A stretch of DNA of 64,000 nt from Rikenellaceae bacterium (GCA_017442365.1 JAFRZW010000004.1:77445-141444); one strand, 5' to 3'. Positions 1 through 9,046 are shown, numbered from the stretch's first letter. The notes: a model not told the origin generated them from the sequence alone. Program-made: numbers and translations.

Positions 1-153
1 TATCAGATCCTATCGTACGATTTGAGTCGATTGGATAAAGCTGATGGATACCGCGTTGCGATTGTTGTGCGGTCGTTGGTTGGCAATGATGAAGAAGGTT
101 TTATCGAGGTTCTGCACACCAATCCCGATATTACGGTCGAACAGGTTGAATAA
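1..153 (+). CDS. C-terminal 50 residues of an unidentified protein
   Basis: Frame 1 is open from the first base to a TAA at 151-153. The tail is acidic and ends in ITVEQVE. The 5' part lies outside the window and no motif identifies the family. It sits upstream of gyrB on the same strand, but gyrB has its own promoter about 60 bases downstream, so they are probably separate transcripts. The open frame, codon use like the neighbouring genes and the position support a real gene end; the function is unknown. Confidence 0.6.
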   Translation, partial: YQILSYDLSRLDKADGYRVAIVVRSLVGNDEEGFIEVLHTNPDITVEQVE

Positions 154-210
154 AAGAGTTAAAAAACGCTATTTTTAGGGCAAAAACTGATGTTTTTTGG
201 GGCTGAAAAG

Positions 211-241
211 TTGTTGATTCGCGAAATAAATTGTAAATTTG
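211..241 (+). promoter_or_regulatory. gyrB promoter
   Basis: A TTG at 211-213 followed by 20 bases and TAAATTTG at 234-241 matches the Bacteroidota sigma-ABfr promoter (TTTG-N19-21-TAnnTTTG). It lies about 20 bases upstream of the gyrB start, so the leader would be very short. Confidence 0.7.
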
Positions 242-261
242 CAGGAATTATTTGATCAACA

Positions 262-2223
262 ATGAACAACGATTTGGAAAACGTAAAGCAACACGCCGAG
301 GAGGAGTATTCAGCTTCCAGTATTCAGGTGTTGGAAGGTCTTGAAGCAGTTCGCAAAAGACCCGCAATGTATATTGGTGATGTGGGCGAGAAGGGTCTGC
401 ACCACTTGGTCTATGAGGTTGTCGATAACTCGATCGACGAGGCTTTGGCGGGCTATTGCACCGATATCAAGGTAACCATCAACGAGGACGACTCGATCAC
501 AGTCGAAGATAACGGTCGAGGCATTCCGACCGATATGCACGAGAAAGAGGGCAAGTCGGCTCTCGAAGTTGTGCTTACGGTGCTGCACGCCGGCGGTAAA
601 TTCAATAAAGATAGCTATAAAGTGTCGGGTGGTCTGCACGGCGTGGGTGTATCGTGCGTGAATGCACTTTCGGTCAAGCTGGTGGCTGAGGTGCATCGCA
701 ACGGCAAGATCTATCGTCAGTCGTATAGCAAGGGTAAGCCCACCTCGACAATGGAGGTTGTGGGTCAGATCGACACTACGGGTACGATCGTAACATTCAA
801 GCCCGACGGCGATATCTTTATCACAACCGAGTACAAATACGATATTCTGGCAGCACGTCTGCGCGAGTTGGCATATTTGAACAAGGGTATCAAGCTGATT
901 TTGACCGACCGTCGCCAGCAGGACGAGAATGGCGAGTTCCGTAGCGAAACCTTCTATTCGCACGATGGTTTGAAGGAGTTTGTCAAGTATCTTGACGCTA
1001 CACGTGGCGAGACGCTGATCGAGTCGGTGATCTATATCGACACCGAGCGCGATGGCGTACCTGTCGAGGTGGCAATGCAGTACAACAACTCGTTCTCGGA
1101 GAATGTACATTCGTATGTAAATAATATCAACACGATCGAGGGCGGTACCCACCTCACCGGTTTCCGTCGCGCTCTGACCCGTACGCTGAAAAAGTATGCA
1201 GATGAGTCGGGTATGTTGGCCAAGTTGAAGTTCGACATCAGTGGTGATGACTTCCGCGAGGGCTTGACTGCGGTTATCTCGGTTAAGGTTGCCGAGCCTC
1301 AGTTCGAGGGTCAGACCAAGACCAAGTTGGGTAATAGCGAGGTGATTGCGTCGGTTGATGCAGCTGTTTCGCTGGCTCTGTCGCAATATTTGGAGGAGCA
1401 CCCGAAGGACGCTCGTGCGATTGTGCAGAAGGTGATTTTGGCGGCTACGGCACGCCACGCTGCTCGCCACGCACGCGAGTTGGTGCAGCGTAAGACTCCG
1501 CTGTCGGGTTCGGGTCTGCCGGGTAAGTTGGCCGACTGTTCGAGCCGCGACCGTTCGATTGCCGAGATCTTCTTCGTCGAGGGTGATTCGGCAGGTGGTA
1601 CTGCTAAGCAGGGCCGCGACCGTCAGTTCCAAGCAATTATGCCTCTGCGCGGTAAGATTCTGAATATCGAGAAGGCTCAGGAGCATAAGATGTGGGAGAA
1701 CGAGGAGATCAAGAATATGTTTATCGCTCTGGGTGTTACGATTGGTACTGAGGAGGATAACAAGGCTCTGAACCTCGAAAAGTTGCGCTACGACAAGATT
1801 ATCATTATGACCGATGCCGACGTCGATGGTAGCCATATCGCGACGCTTATGCTGACCTTCTTCTTCCGCAAGATGAAGGCCCTGATCGAGAACGGTCATA
1901 TCTATATCGCTACCCCGCCCCTCTATATGGTTAAGAAGGGTAACGTACAGCGCTACTGCTGGACCGACGAGGAGCGCGACGCTATCTCGGCTGAGTTGGG
2001 CGGCAAGGGCTTGCACGTACAGCGCTACAAAGGTCTTGGTGAGATGAATGCCGAGCAGTTGTGGGAGACTACGATGAATCCCGAAACACGTATTCTGCGT
2101 CAGGTTACGATCGAGAATGCAGCTGAGGCTGACCGCATTTTCTCGATGTTGATGGGCGACGATGTACCTCCTCGCCGTGAGTTCATCGAGAAGAACGCTC
2201 GCTACGCAAATATTGACGCTTAA
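262..2223 (+). CDS. gyrB: DNA gyrase subunit B
   Basis: ATPase subunit of the A2B2 type II topoisomerase that introduces negative supercoils using ATP. The 653-residue protein has the GHKL ATPase region (VVDNSIDEALAG, DNGRGIP, GGLHGVGVSCVNALS), the transducer domain, the TOPRIM domain (EGDSAGGTAKQGRDR, then TDADVDGSHI with the metal-binding acidic residues) and the C-terminal QRYKGLGEMN motif of GyrB/ParE. Length and the short TOPRIM-to-end spacing fit the compact GyrB of non-proteobacteria; the 165-residue insertion of E. coli GyrB is absent. ParE is the main alternative, but close similarity to Bacteroidota GyrB and the usual EGDSAGG...RDRQFQAIMPLRGKILNIEKA pattern favour GyrB. A hairpin downstream separates it partly from the uridine kinase gene. 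Confidence 0.93.
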   Translation: MNNDLENVKQHAEEEYSASSIQVLEGLEAVRKRPAMYIGDVGEKGLHHLVYEVVDNSIDEALAGYCTDIKVTINEDDSITVEDNGRGIPTDMHEKEGKSALEVVLTVLHAGGKFNKDSYKVSGGLHGVGVSCVNALSVKLVAEVHRNGKIYRQSYSKGKPTSTMEVVGQIDTTGTIVTFKPDGDIFITTEYKYDILAARLRELAYLNKGIKLILTDRRQQDENGEFRSETFYSHDGLKEFVKYLDATRGETLIESVIYIDTERDGVPVEVAMQYNNSFSENVHSYVNNINTIEGGTHLTGFRRALTRTLKKYADESGMLAKLKFDISGDDFREGLTAVISVKVAEPQFEGQTKTKLGNSEVIASVDAAVSLALSQYLEEHPKDARAIVQKVILAATARHAARHARELVQRKTPLSGSGLPGKLADCSSRDRSIAEIFFVEGDSAGGTAKQGRDRQFQAIMPLRGKILNIEKAQEHKMWENEEIKNMFIALGVTIGTEEDNKALNLEKLRYDKIIIMTDADVDGSHIATLMLTFFFRKMKALIENGHIYIATPPLYMVKKGNVQRYCWTDEERDAISAELGGKGLHVQRYKGLGEMNAEQLWETTMNPETRILRQVTIENAAEADRIFSMLMGDDVPPRREFIEKNARYANIDA

Positions 2224-2240
2224 CAACTATTGACAATGAG

Positions 2241-2284
2241 AGATTGGGAACGCCCGCTGAGATGTGGAGTTTCCAATCTTTTCA
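2241..2284 (+). terminator. Hairpin between gyrB and udk
   Basis: AGATTGGGAAC (2241-2251) pairs with GTTTCCAATCT (2269-2279) with one G-T pair and is followed by a short T-rich run. Probable intrinsic terminator of gyrB, perhaps leaky. Confidence 0.6.
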
Positions 2285-2313
2285 TATAATAACAAACTAA
2301 ACACTACCCCATT

Positions 2314-2928
2314 ATGAACGTAACGATCATTGGAGTTGCCGGCGGAACGGGTTCTGGCAAGAGTACATTGGTAAAGCGACTGCGCGAGGCTTTTGAGGGC
2401 GACGACGTTGTAACCCTCTGCCACGATTTCTACTATAAGGCGCACAACGAACTGACCTACGAGGAGCGCACGAAGCTCAACTACGACCACCCGCAGGCGT
2501 TCGATACGCAGATGTTGGTCGAGCATTTGAAGGCATTGAAGAACAACGTGCCTATCGAGCACCCCGTATATTCGTTTGTCGAGCACAATCGTATGGAGGA
2601 GACCGTTTTGGTGAAGCCTTCGCGTGTGATTATTGTCGATGGTATTTTGATCTTCGAGAATAAGGAGCTGCGCGATATGATGGATATCAAGGTGTTTGTC
2701 GATACTGACGCTGATCTGCGTTTGGCACGTCGCATTTTGCGCGATGTTTGCGATCGAGGTCGCACAATGCAGTCGGTTATTGATCAGTATGTTACGACGG
2801 TCAAGCCGATGCACGAGGAGTTCGTCGAGCCGAGCAAAAAGTATGCTGACGTGATTATCCCCGAGGGCGGTTTCAACTCGGTAGCGGTTTCAATGTTGAT
2901 CGAAAATATCCGTTCGTTGATTCGATAA
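2314..2928 (+). CDS. udk: Uridine kinase
   Basis: Cytosolic salvage enzyme that phosphorylates uridine (and usually cytidine) to the monophosphate with ATP or GTP. The 204-residue length is typical. The P-loop GGTGSGKSTL lies at about residues 10-19, followed by the family segment CHDFYYKAHNELTYEERTK and NYDHPQAFD, which holds the catalytic Asp and nucleoside-binding residues, and the RRILRDVCDRGRT lid region. It follows gyrB by 90 bases with an intervening hairpin. Phosphoribulokinase shares the fold but not the NYDHPQAFD segment. Confidence 0.93.
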   Translation: MNVTIIGVAGGTGSGKSTLVKRLREAFEGDDVVTLCHDFYYKAHNELTYEERTKLNYDHPQAFDTQMLVEHLKALKNNVPIEHPVYSFVEHNRMEETVLVKPSRVIIVDGILIFENKELRDMMDIKVFVDTDADLRLARRILRDVCDRGRTMQSVIDQYVTTVKPMHEEFVEPSKKYADVIIPEGGFNSVAVSMLIENIRSLIR

Positions 2929-2992
2929 AATTATATAGAAGAAAAAAGAAATAGAAAAACATACATATTAACAAAGCATTAGCTATTATTTC

Positions 2993-3174
2993 GCGTTCTG
3001 CTAAAAGCGTAGGAAACTTTAAGTGATATAAGAACAACCGAAAAATAGGTAAGATTATCTAAGTGGGAATGCTATTTGTTCTCCACTCGATGATGGCTAT
3101 GCTCCCGATTAAGTTCGGGTGTGAGCACTTATTCGAGTGGAGAGGCTTCATTCCTACGCTGCCTCGCAGAACGC
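2993..3174 (+). ncRNA. Candidate structured RNA, about 180 nt, nested long-range helices
   Basis: Seen directly: GCGTTCTGC (2993-3001) is exactly complementary to GCAGAACGC (3166-3174); AGCGTAGGAA (3006-3015) is exactly complementary to TTCCTACGCT (3151-3160); CTCCACTCGA (3081-3090) is exactly complementary to TCGAGTGGAG (3133-3142); inside it TGCTC (3100-3104) pairs with GAGCA (3123-3127). GTGGGAATG (3063-3071) can also pair with CATTCCTAC (3149-3157), competing with the second helix. A strong terminator hairpin follows at once. No convincing ORF lies here. Closing stem, large one-sided bubble, long apical hairpin and size resemble 6S RNA, but I cannot assign it to a family. It could instead be a leader of the methyltransferase gene downstream. 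Confidence 0.65.
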
Positions 3175-3205
3175 AATAAGAGGGCTCGCACCCTTTTTTA
3201 TTGCG
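3172..3205 (+). terminator. Terminator of the structured RNA
   Basis: CGCAATAA (3172-3179) pairs with TTATTGCG (3198-3205), extended inward by GGG/CCC, with a T6 run at 3194-3199 that gives a good intrinsic terminator. It would largely uncouple the upstream RNA from the methyltransferase gene. Confidence 0.75.
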
Positions 3206-3211
3206 AAAGTG

Positions 3212-3239
3212 ATCTGATAGTTATGCTCTACTATCAGAT
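3212..3239 (+). promoter_or_regulatory. Inverted repeat directly before the methyltransferase start
   Basis: ATCTGATAGT (3212-3221) and ACTATCAGAT (3230-3239) are perfect 10-base arms around an 8-base loop, ending one base before the chosen ATG at 3241. It could be a protein operator or an RNA hairpin hiding the start. No Shine-Dalgarno-like stretch is visible, which is common in Bacteroidota. Confidence 0.5.
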
Positions 3240-3240
3240 T

Positions 3241-4188
3241 ATGGCAGGAAATAAGAACCTTAACGCAGCTAACAAAGCTAAAAAAGACGAGTTCTATACT
3301 CAATTAGTTGATATTGAGAATGAACTAAAACACTATCGCCACCACTTTCGTGGCAAAACCGTTCTGTGTAATTGCGACGATCCGCGCGTCAGCAATTTCT
3401 TTGTCTATTTTGCGCAAAATTTCGAATTTTTAGGACTGAAAAAGTTGATCACGACTTGCTACAAGAGCCAAGACAGCGACCTTTTCAGCGAACACAATGC
3501 CGAACGGGCAATCTATCTTGAATATACAGGAGATAAGAACGGCAACCGTACACCAGATGCCGAAGAGATTGGCATACATTATCTAAATGGCGACGGTGAT
3601 TTTCGCAGCGAGGAGTGTATTGAATTATTGAAAGAGGCAGATATTATTGTTACCAATCCTCCATTTTCTCTTTTTAGAGAATACATTGCACAACTAATCA
3701 AGTACGATAAGAAGTTTCTTATTATTGGTCATCAAAATGCTATTCATTATAAAGATATTTTTACGCTAATACAAGCTAATAGGATTTGGTTGGGGTATGG
3801 TTTCAAAGGTGGCGCGGGACATTTTTATAGCAAGTATGAAGATACCGCCACTGCGGGCGATCACCGAGCAGGAATGATTCGGGTTTCGGGGGTTACTTGG
3901 TTTACTAATCTCGATATTAATAAACGCCACGAAGATATTATTCTTTTCAGGCAATACAGCCCCGAAGATTACCCAAAGTATGATAATTACGATGCTATCA
4001 ATGTCAATAAGACAGCCGACATACCTTTTGATTATGATGGGATAATAGGAGTTCCTATTACGTTTATGGACAAATACAATCCTACTCAATTTGAAATAAT
4101 TGGGACAAGTACAACAGCAATGCCAAAAGGCGCTCCATATGTAAATGGCAAACGTATTTATGAAAGAATCTTAATTAGAAAGATATGA
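3241..4188 (+). CDS. EcoRI-family adenine-specific DNA methyltransferase
   Basis: Predicted N6-adenine DNA methyltransferase using S-adenosylmethionine. The chosen start gives 315 residues beginning MAGNKNLNAANKAKKDEFYT; the open frame extends upstream only through the structured RNA, so that part is not counted. Family landmarks are DEFYTQLVDIENELKHYRHH near the N-terminus, CNCDDPRVSNFFVYF around residues 43-57 and the catalytic motif IV NPPF at residues 139-142. All are characteristic of the M.EcoRI-like family. The stop overlaps the next start by four bases (ATGA), so the two proteins are translationally coupled. The gene is clearly AT-richer than its neighbours, suggesting acquisition. 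The recognition sequence cannot be read from the protein. No PD-(D/E)xK EcoRI-like endonuclease is adjacent. Confidence 0.88.
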   Translation: MAGNKNLNAANKAKKDEFYTQLVDIENELKHYRHHFRGKTVLCNCDDPRVSNFFVYFAQNFEFLGLKKLITTCYKSQDSDLFSEHNAERAIYLEYTGDKNGNRTPDAEEIGIHYLNGDGDFRSEECIELLKEADIIVTNPPFSLFREYIAQLIKYDKKFLIIGHQNAIHYKDIFTLIQANRIWLGYGFKGGAGHFYSKYEDTATAGDHRAGMIRVSGVTWFTNLDINKRHEDIILFRQYSPEDYPKYDNYDAINVNKTADIPFDYDGIIGVPITFMDKYNPTQFEIIGTSTTAMPKGAPYVNGKRIYERILIRKI

Positions 4189-5267
4189 AAATCGAACTGA
4201 AAAAAATCACTATCCGCGAAGTGGTTGAAGGATACGTCGATAGTGCCGAAAATGGCGTGTTGGGTTATGGTGGTCGATTAAATATCAGACCGAAGTATCA
4301 ACGTGAGTTTGTATATAAAGAAAAACAGCGCAACGCTGTGATTGAAACAGTTACAAACAAATTTCCTCTAAATGTGATGTATTGGGCTGTATGCGAAGAT
4401 GGAACATTTGAAATTATTGATGGACAACAACGCACAATTTCGATTTGTCAATATATCAATGGCGATTTCGCATATATGTTCCGATACTTTCACAACTTAA
4501 CAGCCAATGAACAAGAAGAGATACTTAACTATGAATTGATGATCTATTTCTGTTCGGGAACAGATAGCGAAAAATTGAAATGGTTTCAAACAATCAACAT
4601 TGCAGGTGAAGAATTGACACAACAAGAGTTGCGAAATGCTGTCTATTCGGGCGAGTGGGTAACAGACGCAAAGCGATATTTCAGTCGCAACGGTTGTGCT
4701 GCCGCGAAAATTGCGTCAGATTATGTTAGAGGATCAGCAATTAGACAAGAGTATCTCGAAACTGCAATTAGTTGGATTTCAGACGGCAATATCGAAATTT
4801 ATATGGCTAAACATCAACACGATGCGAACGCTGCTGCCCTTTGGCGATATTTTCAGTCTGTAATTACGTGGGTCGAGCAGACCTTTATTAAGAAACGCCC
4901 AATTATGAAAGGAGTGGATTGGGGACCACTTTATAATAAATACAAAGACAAGGTGTATAATGTTGAGAAACTTGAAAAAGAAATACAAAAACTTATTCTC
5001 GACGACGATGTTACGAAACAAAGCGGCATTTATCCCTATTTATTAACAGGCGACGAACGACATCTCTCTATTCGCGCTTTCACGCCAGCAATGAAACTAT
5101 CGGCGTACGAACGACAAAAGGGAGTCTGTCCAATGTGTAATGAACATTATGAAATCAATCAAATGGAAGGAGATCACATAACGCCGTGGCACGCAGGAGG
5201 TCGTACTATTGCAGAAAACTGCCAAATGCTTTGTCGAGATTGTAATCGTCGAAAATCAGGCAAGTAG
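4185..5267 (+). CDS. DUF262 protein with C-terminal HNH nuclease domain
   Basis: A 360-residue two-domain protein. The N-terminal DUF262 (ParB/sulfiredoxin-like) domain has PKYQREFVY at about 37-45 and the signature DGQQRT at 79-84, which in related proteins binds or hydrolyses nucleotides. The C-terminus is an HNH/zinc-finger nuclease: CxxC at 315-318, catalytic-type DHI at 330-332, N345 and CxxC at 350-353. DUF262-HNH architecture is known from the GmrSD type IV restriction enzymes and other defence nucleases. Coupling to an adenine methyltransferase suggests a restriction partner sensitive to that methylation; this is inferred. It ends in a terminator shared with mutS and is AT-rich like the methyltransferase. 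Confidence 0.82.
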   Translation: MKIELKKITIREVVEGYVDSAENGVLGYGGRLNIRPKYQREFVYKEKQRNAVIETVTNKFPLNVMYWAVCEDGTFEIIDGQQRTISICQYINGDFAYMFRYFHNLTANEQEEILNYELMIYFCSGTDSEKLKWFQTINIAGEELTQQELRNAVYSGEWVTDAKRYFSRNGCAAAKIASDYVRGSAIRQEYLETAISWISDGNIEIYMAKHQHDANAAALWRYFQSVITWVEQTFIKKRPIMKGVDWGPLYNKYKDKVYNVEKLEKEIQKLILDDDVTKQSGIYPYLLTGDERHLSIRAFTPAMKLSAYERQKGVCPMCNEHYEINQMEGDHITPWHAGGRTIAENCQMLCRDCNRRKSGK

Positions 5268-5271
5268 ACTG

Positions 5272-5304
5272 AAAAAGCGAAGGCCAACGACCTTCGCTTT
5301 TTTT
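5272..5304. terminator. Bidirectional terminator between the HNH gene and mutS
   Basis: AAAAAGCGAAGG (5272-5283) and CCTTCGCTTTTTTT (5291-5304) form a strong stem with A- and T-runs on both sides, serving the convergent genes. Confidence 0.85.
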
Positions 5305-5319
5305 ATTTGTATAACTCTA

Positions 5320-8019
5320 TTAAATTCCCGTAATCTTTTTGATTTCGTTCAATTTATTGAGGGCTTCGAGCGGAGTCAGCGAATTGATGTCGATACCCTT
5401 GATCTGATCACGAATCTGAATCAACACGGGATCATCAAGCTGGAACATACTGAGCTGAACGCTCGGAGCACTCTCGGCTGCCGTGCGTACCGTTGCTGCG
5501 GCATTTGCCTTTGCCGATTTCTTGCGACGCGTGGGGCTACTGCTCGGCACGATCTCATTATTACCATAGACCAATTCGAGGTTGCGCAGAATCTCCTCGG
5601 CACGATCGACAATCGAGCGCGGCATACCGGCCATCTTCGCCACGTGAATACCAAACGAGTGCTCCGTACCACCCCGCTCCAACTTGCGCAAAAAGACAAT
5701 CGTGCGGTCGATCTCCTTGACCGAAACGTGGAAGTTTTTAACTCGTTGGCACATCTGCTCCATCTCGTTAAGTTCGTGATAGTGAGTAGCAAACAACGTG
5801 CGAGCGTGCGCCGAAGGGTTGTTGTGCAGATACTCGACCATCGCCCACGCAATCGAGATGCCGTCGTAGGTACTCGTGCCGCGACCGATCTCGTCGAGCA
5901 GCACAAGGCTACGATCCGAAATATTGTTCAGGATCGAGGCCGATTCGAGCATCTCGACCATAAATGTCGATTCGCCCTGCGAGATATTATCCGACGCTCC
6001 CACACGTGTAAATATCTTATCCACAACGCCAATACGCGCCGATCGAGCAGGTACGAACGATCCCATCTGCGCCATCAGCACGATCAATGCAGTCTGTCGC
6101 AACAGCGCCGATTTACCCGACATATTGGGTCCGGTGATCATCATTATCTGCTGTTTCTCGTTGTCGAGATAGGTGTCATTGGGGATATACTCCTCGCCTA
6201 CGGGCATCAGGGTTTCGATCACGGGGTGGCGACCCGCCTTGATATCAATCACACGACTCTCGTCGAGCGTCGGACGAGCATAACCTCGTTCTGTTGCAAT
6301 ACGCGCAAACGACAACAGACAATCAATTTGTGCCACTATCGAGGCGTTGCGCTGCAACTGTTTGAGCCAACCATCGAGATACTCGATCAGCTCGGCATAG
6401 ATACGCTGCTCGATCGCCAAAATCTTCTCTTCGGCACCGAGAATCTTCTCCTCGTACTCTTTCAACTCGGCTGTAATATATCGCTCGGCCGCAGTCAGCG
6501 TCTGCTTGCGAATCCAGCCCTCAGGCACCTTATCCTTATGCGTGTTACGCACCTCGATATAGTAACCAAAGACGTTGTTATAGCTGATTTTGAGCGAAGG
6601 GATACCCGTCGCTTCGCTCTCGCGACGCTGAATCGACGCCAGCACATCTTTGCCGTGCAGAGCCACGCGACGCAGGTCGTCAAGCTCCATATCAACCCCG
6701 TCGGCAATCACTCCGCCTTTCATTATATTGTTGTTCTGAGGATCGGGATATACCTGTGTAGCAATGCGTTCGCGCACTTCGGCCATCGGATCAATCGCCT
6801 CGGCCAACTGCGCAAGTTGAGCATTGCCGCTATCAATCAATTGCTTCTGCAACTCGGTGATTGCCGTGAGTGCATTGCTGAGCTGTACAATCTCGCGGGG
6901 CAGCACGCGTCGCGCCGCAATACGTGAGCCGATACGCTCCAAATCGCCCATCGACGCCATCTGATCGCGCATATCGTCCGCTTCATCGCTATTCTTAACG
7001 AAGTACTCCACTACGTCCAATCGACGATTGATTCGCTCAACCGACAATAGTGGCATTGCCACCCAACGTTTCAACATTCGACCACCCATTGGCGACTGAG
7101 TGCGATCGATCACATCGACAAAACCGCTACGTTCGCGCCCCGAATTTGACGAAAAAAGTTCGAGGTTGCGGATCGAAAACTTATCAACCCAGACATACTC
7201 CTCGCGGTCGATACGCGAGATCGAGGCAACGTGGCTCGTGTCGCGGTGCTCAGTGTACTCCAAATAGTGGAGAATCGCACCCGCAGCCGACACGCCCTCG
7301 TGCATCTGATCAATACCGAAACCTTTGAGCGATGTAGTTCCAAACTGCTTACAGAGTTTGCCGCGATTGATCTCCTCCGAGAAGACCCACTCGTCGAGAC
7401 GATAGGTGTAGTAACGTGTGCCGAACGAACTGCGGAAACGATCGTCAGCACCACGCTGATAGATCACCTCTTTGGGAGCGAGATTCGAGAGTAGTTTATC
7501 GACGTATGCCACGTCGCCCTCAGCGACATAGAACTCGCCAGTCGAGATATCGAGGAACGACACACCCACCTGCTGCTTGCCGAAATAGACCGCTGCCAAG
7601 AAGGTGTTCTCCTTGCCCGACAACACGTTATCGCCCAGCACGACACCGGGGGTAACCAACTCGATAATTCCGCGTTTGACGATTGTTTTGGCTAATTTCG
7701 GGTCCTCCAACTGCTCGCATATTGCCACACGTTCGCCCGCTCGCACCAATTTGGGCAGATAGGTATCCAATGCGTGGTGAGGAAAGCCTGCCAACTCGAC
7801 CGACGAAGCCGAACCGTTGGCACGTCGCGTGAGAGTTATGCCCAGAATTGAGCTCGCCTTAATCGCGTCGTCGCCAAATGTTTCGTAGAAGTCGCCCACA
7901 CGGAAGAGCAATATCGCATCGGGGTGTTGCGATTTGAACTGATAATACTGCTTCATCAGCGGGGTTTCGACATATTTTTTCTCTTGTGTCTTCTCTTTCT
8001 TAGCCACGTCGGTCTGCAT
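5320..8019 (-). CDS. mutS: DNA mismatch repair protein MutS
   Basis: Recognises base mismatches and small loops and recruits MutL. The 899-residue protein begins with basic residues and the mismatch-binding domain containing F44-Y45-E46 (the Phe-x-Glu wedge, in [12 protein letters not shown]). The connector, lever and clamp domains follow, then the ABC-type ATPase with Walker [15 protein letters not shown], Walker [17 protein letters not shown] and the ATHYHEL His motif. The C-terminal tail ends in [15 protein letters not shown], the usual tetramerisation segment. Complete MutS1 type, not MutS2 (no Smr domain). A TATCTTTG box on the minus strand at 8034-8041 is a likely promoter element. Confidence 0.97.
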   Translation of the reverse strand: MQTDVAKKEKTQEKKYVETPLMKQYYQFKSQHPDAILLFRVGDFYETFGDDAIKASSILGITLTRRANGSASSVELAGFPHHALDTYLPKLVRAGERVAICEQLEDPKLAKTIVKRGIIELVTPGVVLGDNVLSGKENTFLAAVYFGKQQVGVSFLDISTGEFYVAEGDVAYVDKLLSNLAPKEVIYQRGADDRFRSSFGTRYYTYRLDEWVFSEEINRGKLCKQFGTTSLKGFGIDQMHEGVSAAGAILHYLEYTEHRDTSHVASISRIDREEYVWVDKFSIRNLELFSSNSGRERSGFVDVIDRTQSPMGGRMLKRWVAMPLLSVERINRRLDVVEYFVKNSDEADDMRDQMASMGDLERIGSRIAARRVLPREIVQLSNALTAITELQKQLIDSGNAQLAQLAEAIDPMAEVRERIATQVYPDPQNNNIMKGGVIADGVDMELDDLRRVALHGKDVLASIQRRESEATGIPSLKISYNNVFGYYIEVRNTHKDKVPEGWIRKQTLTAAERYITAELKEYEEKILGAEEKILAIEQRIYAELIEYLDGWLKQLQRNASIVAQIDCLLSFARIATERGYARPTLDESRVIDIKAGRHPVIETLMPVGEEYIPNDTYLDNEKQQIMMITGPNMSGKSALLRQTALIVLMAQMGSFVPARSARIGVVDKIFTRVGASDNISQGESTFMVEMLESASILNNISDRSLVLLDEIGRGTSTYDGISIAWAMVEYLHNNPSAHARTLFATHYHELNEMEQMCQRVKNFHVSVKEIDRTIVFLRKLERGGTEHSFGIHVAKMAGMPRSIVDRAEEILRNLELVYGNNEIVPSSSPTRRKKSAKANAAATVRTAAESAPSVQLSMFQLDDPVLIQIRDQIKGIDINSLTPLEALNKLNEIKKITGI

Positions 8020-8033
8020 TAGTAATTAACAAG

Positions 8034-8041
8034 CAAAGATA
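8034..8041 (-). promoter_or_regulatory. mutS -7 element
   Basis: Reverse complement reads TATCTTTG, matching TAnnTTTG, 15 bases upstream of the mutS start. No clear -33 TTG was found at the expected spacing. Confidence 0.5.
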
Positions 8042-8076
8042 CTAATTTTTTCCGATTGCCCATCACATATCCCCAT

Positions 8077-8112
8077 AAAAAAGCAAGACCCCCGTTTCGG
8101 AGAGTCTTGCTT
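8077..8112 (-). terminator. Terminator of the GIN-domain gene
   Basis: On the minus strand AAGCAAGAC (8104-8112) pairs with GTCTTGCTT and runs into a T-tract (AAAAAA at 8077-8082 on the plus strand). Confidence 0.75.
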
Positions 8113-8138
8113 GCGTGCTTAAATTGGCGATCAAAATG

Positions 8139-8927
8139 CTATTTCTTCACGTGTTTGTGCGACGAGCCGCCACTGGTCGATACATTCACTTCGGCCGGAC
8201 CGTAGGTCGTCAAGCTACTCATACCGCTTGCGCCACCCGTAATGCTTTCGGTCGCATAGACCTCAGCCGAACTCATACCCGACACGCTGACTTTGGCGGT
8301 GCGTGCGTGCAACTCTTCGAGCGACACCTCGCTCATACCGCTCAGATCGAGCGCCAGATGATCGGTGCGACCTTCGATATCGACGTCCGACATTCCCGAA
8401 ATCGAGATCTTGCACTCCGAGGCAGTGAGGTTGGTATCGACCTCAGCCATACCCGACGACGTGAGCTTGAAGGTGGTGCACTCTACCCTTTCGAAATCGA
8501 CCGACGCCATTCCCGACAGGCTGATGGTCAGTGTTTTGACTGCAATGGGGATATCGTTAGCCTCGATCTCGGCCATACCCGACGCTGAGAAGGTATCGAC
8601 TCCATACGCCGAAACGTAGATGTGAGCCTCTTTGATGTCGCGGTTGCGCTTGCGCAGACGCTCCACCTCGCGCTGATTGGCGTAGGAGAAATGCAGAACG
8701 CCACTTTTGACTGTAATCTGCAAATGAGGCAACAGCAACTCGTCAATCTCGACGCGAACCGAACTCTTCGGAGCGTCAGTCAATTCGATCTCAATGCCAT
8801 TCGAAACCGATATGGCGGTGTAGTCGCTCTTGATCGGATAGTTTTCGGTTACGACGTTACCTGCCATAACCGTCGTTGCAGCCGAAAGAGCCGCTACGGT
8901 CAAAATTATTGCAAAAAGTTTTTTCAT
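8139..8927 (-). CDS. Exported head-GIN-domain (DUF2807) protein
   Basis: A 262-residue exported protein of unknown molecular function. The N-terminal signal peptide MKKLFAIILTVAALSAATTVMA is followed by a right-handed beta-helix of the putative auto-transporter adhesin/head-GIN type. The repeat core is easy to see: SGM followed by A or S recurs at about 20-residue steps (SGMAE, SGMAS, SGMAE, SGMSD, SGMSE, SGMSS, SGMSS). Such proteins are abundant in Bacteroidota and lie in the periplasm or at the surface; no enzymatic residues are known. It is monocistronic, with its own promoter and terminator. Confidence 0.85.
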   Translation of the reverse strand: MKKLFAIILTVAALSAATTVMAGNVVTENYPIKSDYTAISVSNGIEIELTDAPKSSVRVEIDELLLPHLQITVKSGVLHFSYANQREVERLRKRNRDIKEAHIYVSAYGVDTFSASGMAEIEANDIPIAVKTLTISLSGMASVDFERVECTTFKLTSSGMAEVDTNLTASECKISISGMSDVDIEGRTDHLALDLSGMSEVSLEELHARTAKVSVSGMSSAEVYATESITGGASGMSSLTTYGPAEVNVSTSGGSSHKHVKK

Positions 8928-8986
8928 AGGGGTTACATACGTTTATAATTAATACTTAGTTGCGTCGTCAATCATATTCGACAATG

Positions 8987-9017
8987 CAAATGTATGAATT
9001 ATTTTATTACTATGCAA
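8987..9017 (-). promoter_or_regulatory. Promoter of the GIN-domain gene
   Basis: Minus strand TTG (9015-9017), 20 bases, TACATTTG (8987-8994): full Bacteroidota promoter pattern. The leader to the ATG at 8927 is about 55 bases. Confidence 0.72.
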
Positions 9018-9046
9018 CACATAGAACATAAATTTTATGAATAGTA

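Noticed and set aside
310..2226. Long minus-strand open frame opposite gyrB
   Set aside because: It mirrors the codon structure of gyrB, has no recognisable domain and no promoter; gyrB is certain.
2993..3240. Retron (msr/msd) interpretation of the structured RNA
   Set aside because: The end-pairing repeats and size would fit, but no reverse transcriptase gene is present on either side.
3121..3240. Upstream extension of the methyltransferase reading frame
   Set aside because: The frame is open only by chance through the structured RNA and terminator; family homology starts near MAGNKNLN at 3241.
5209..6927. Plus-strand open frame through the 3' half of mutS
   Set aside because: Antisense shadow of mutS; no domain, and its start lies inside the HNH gene.
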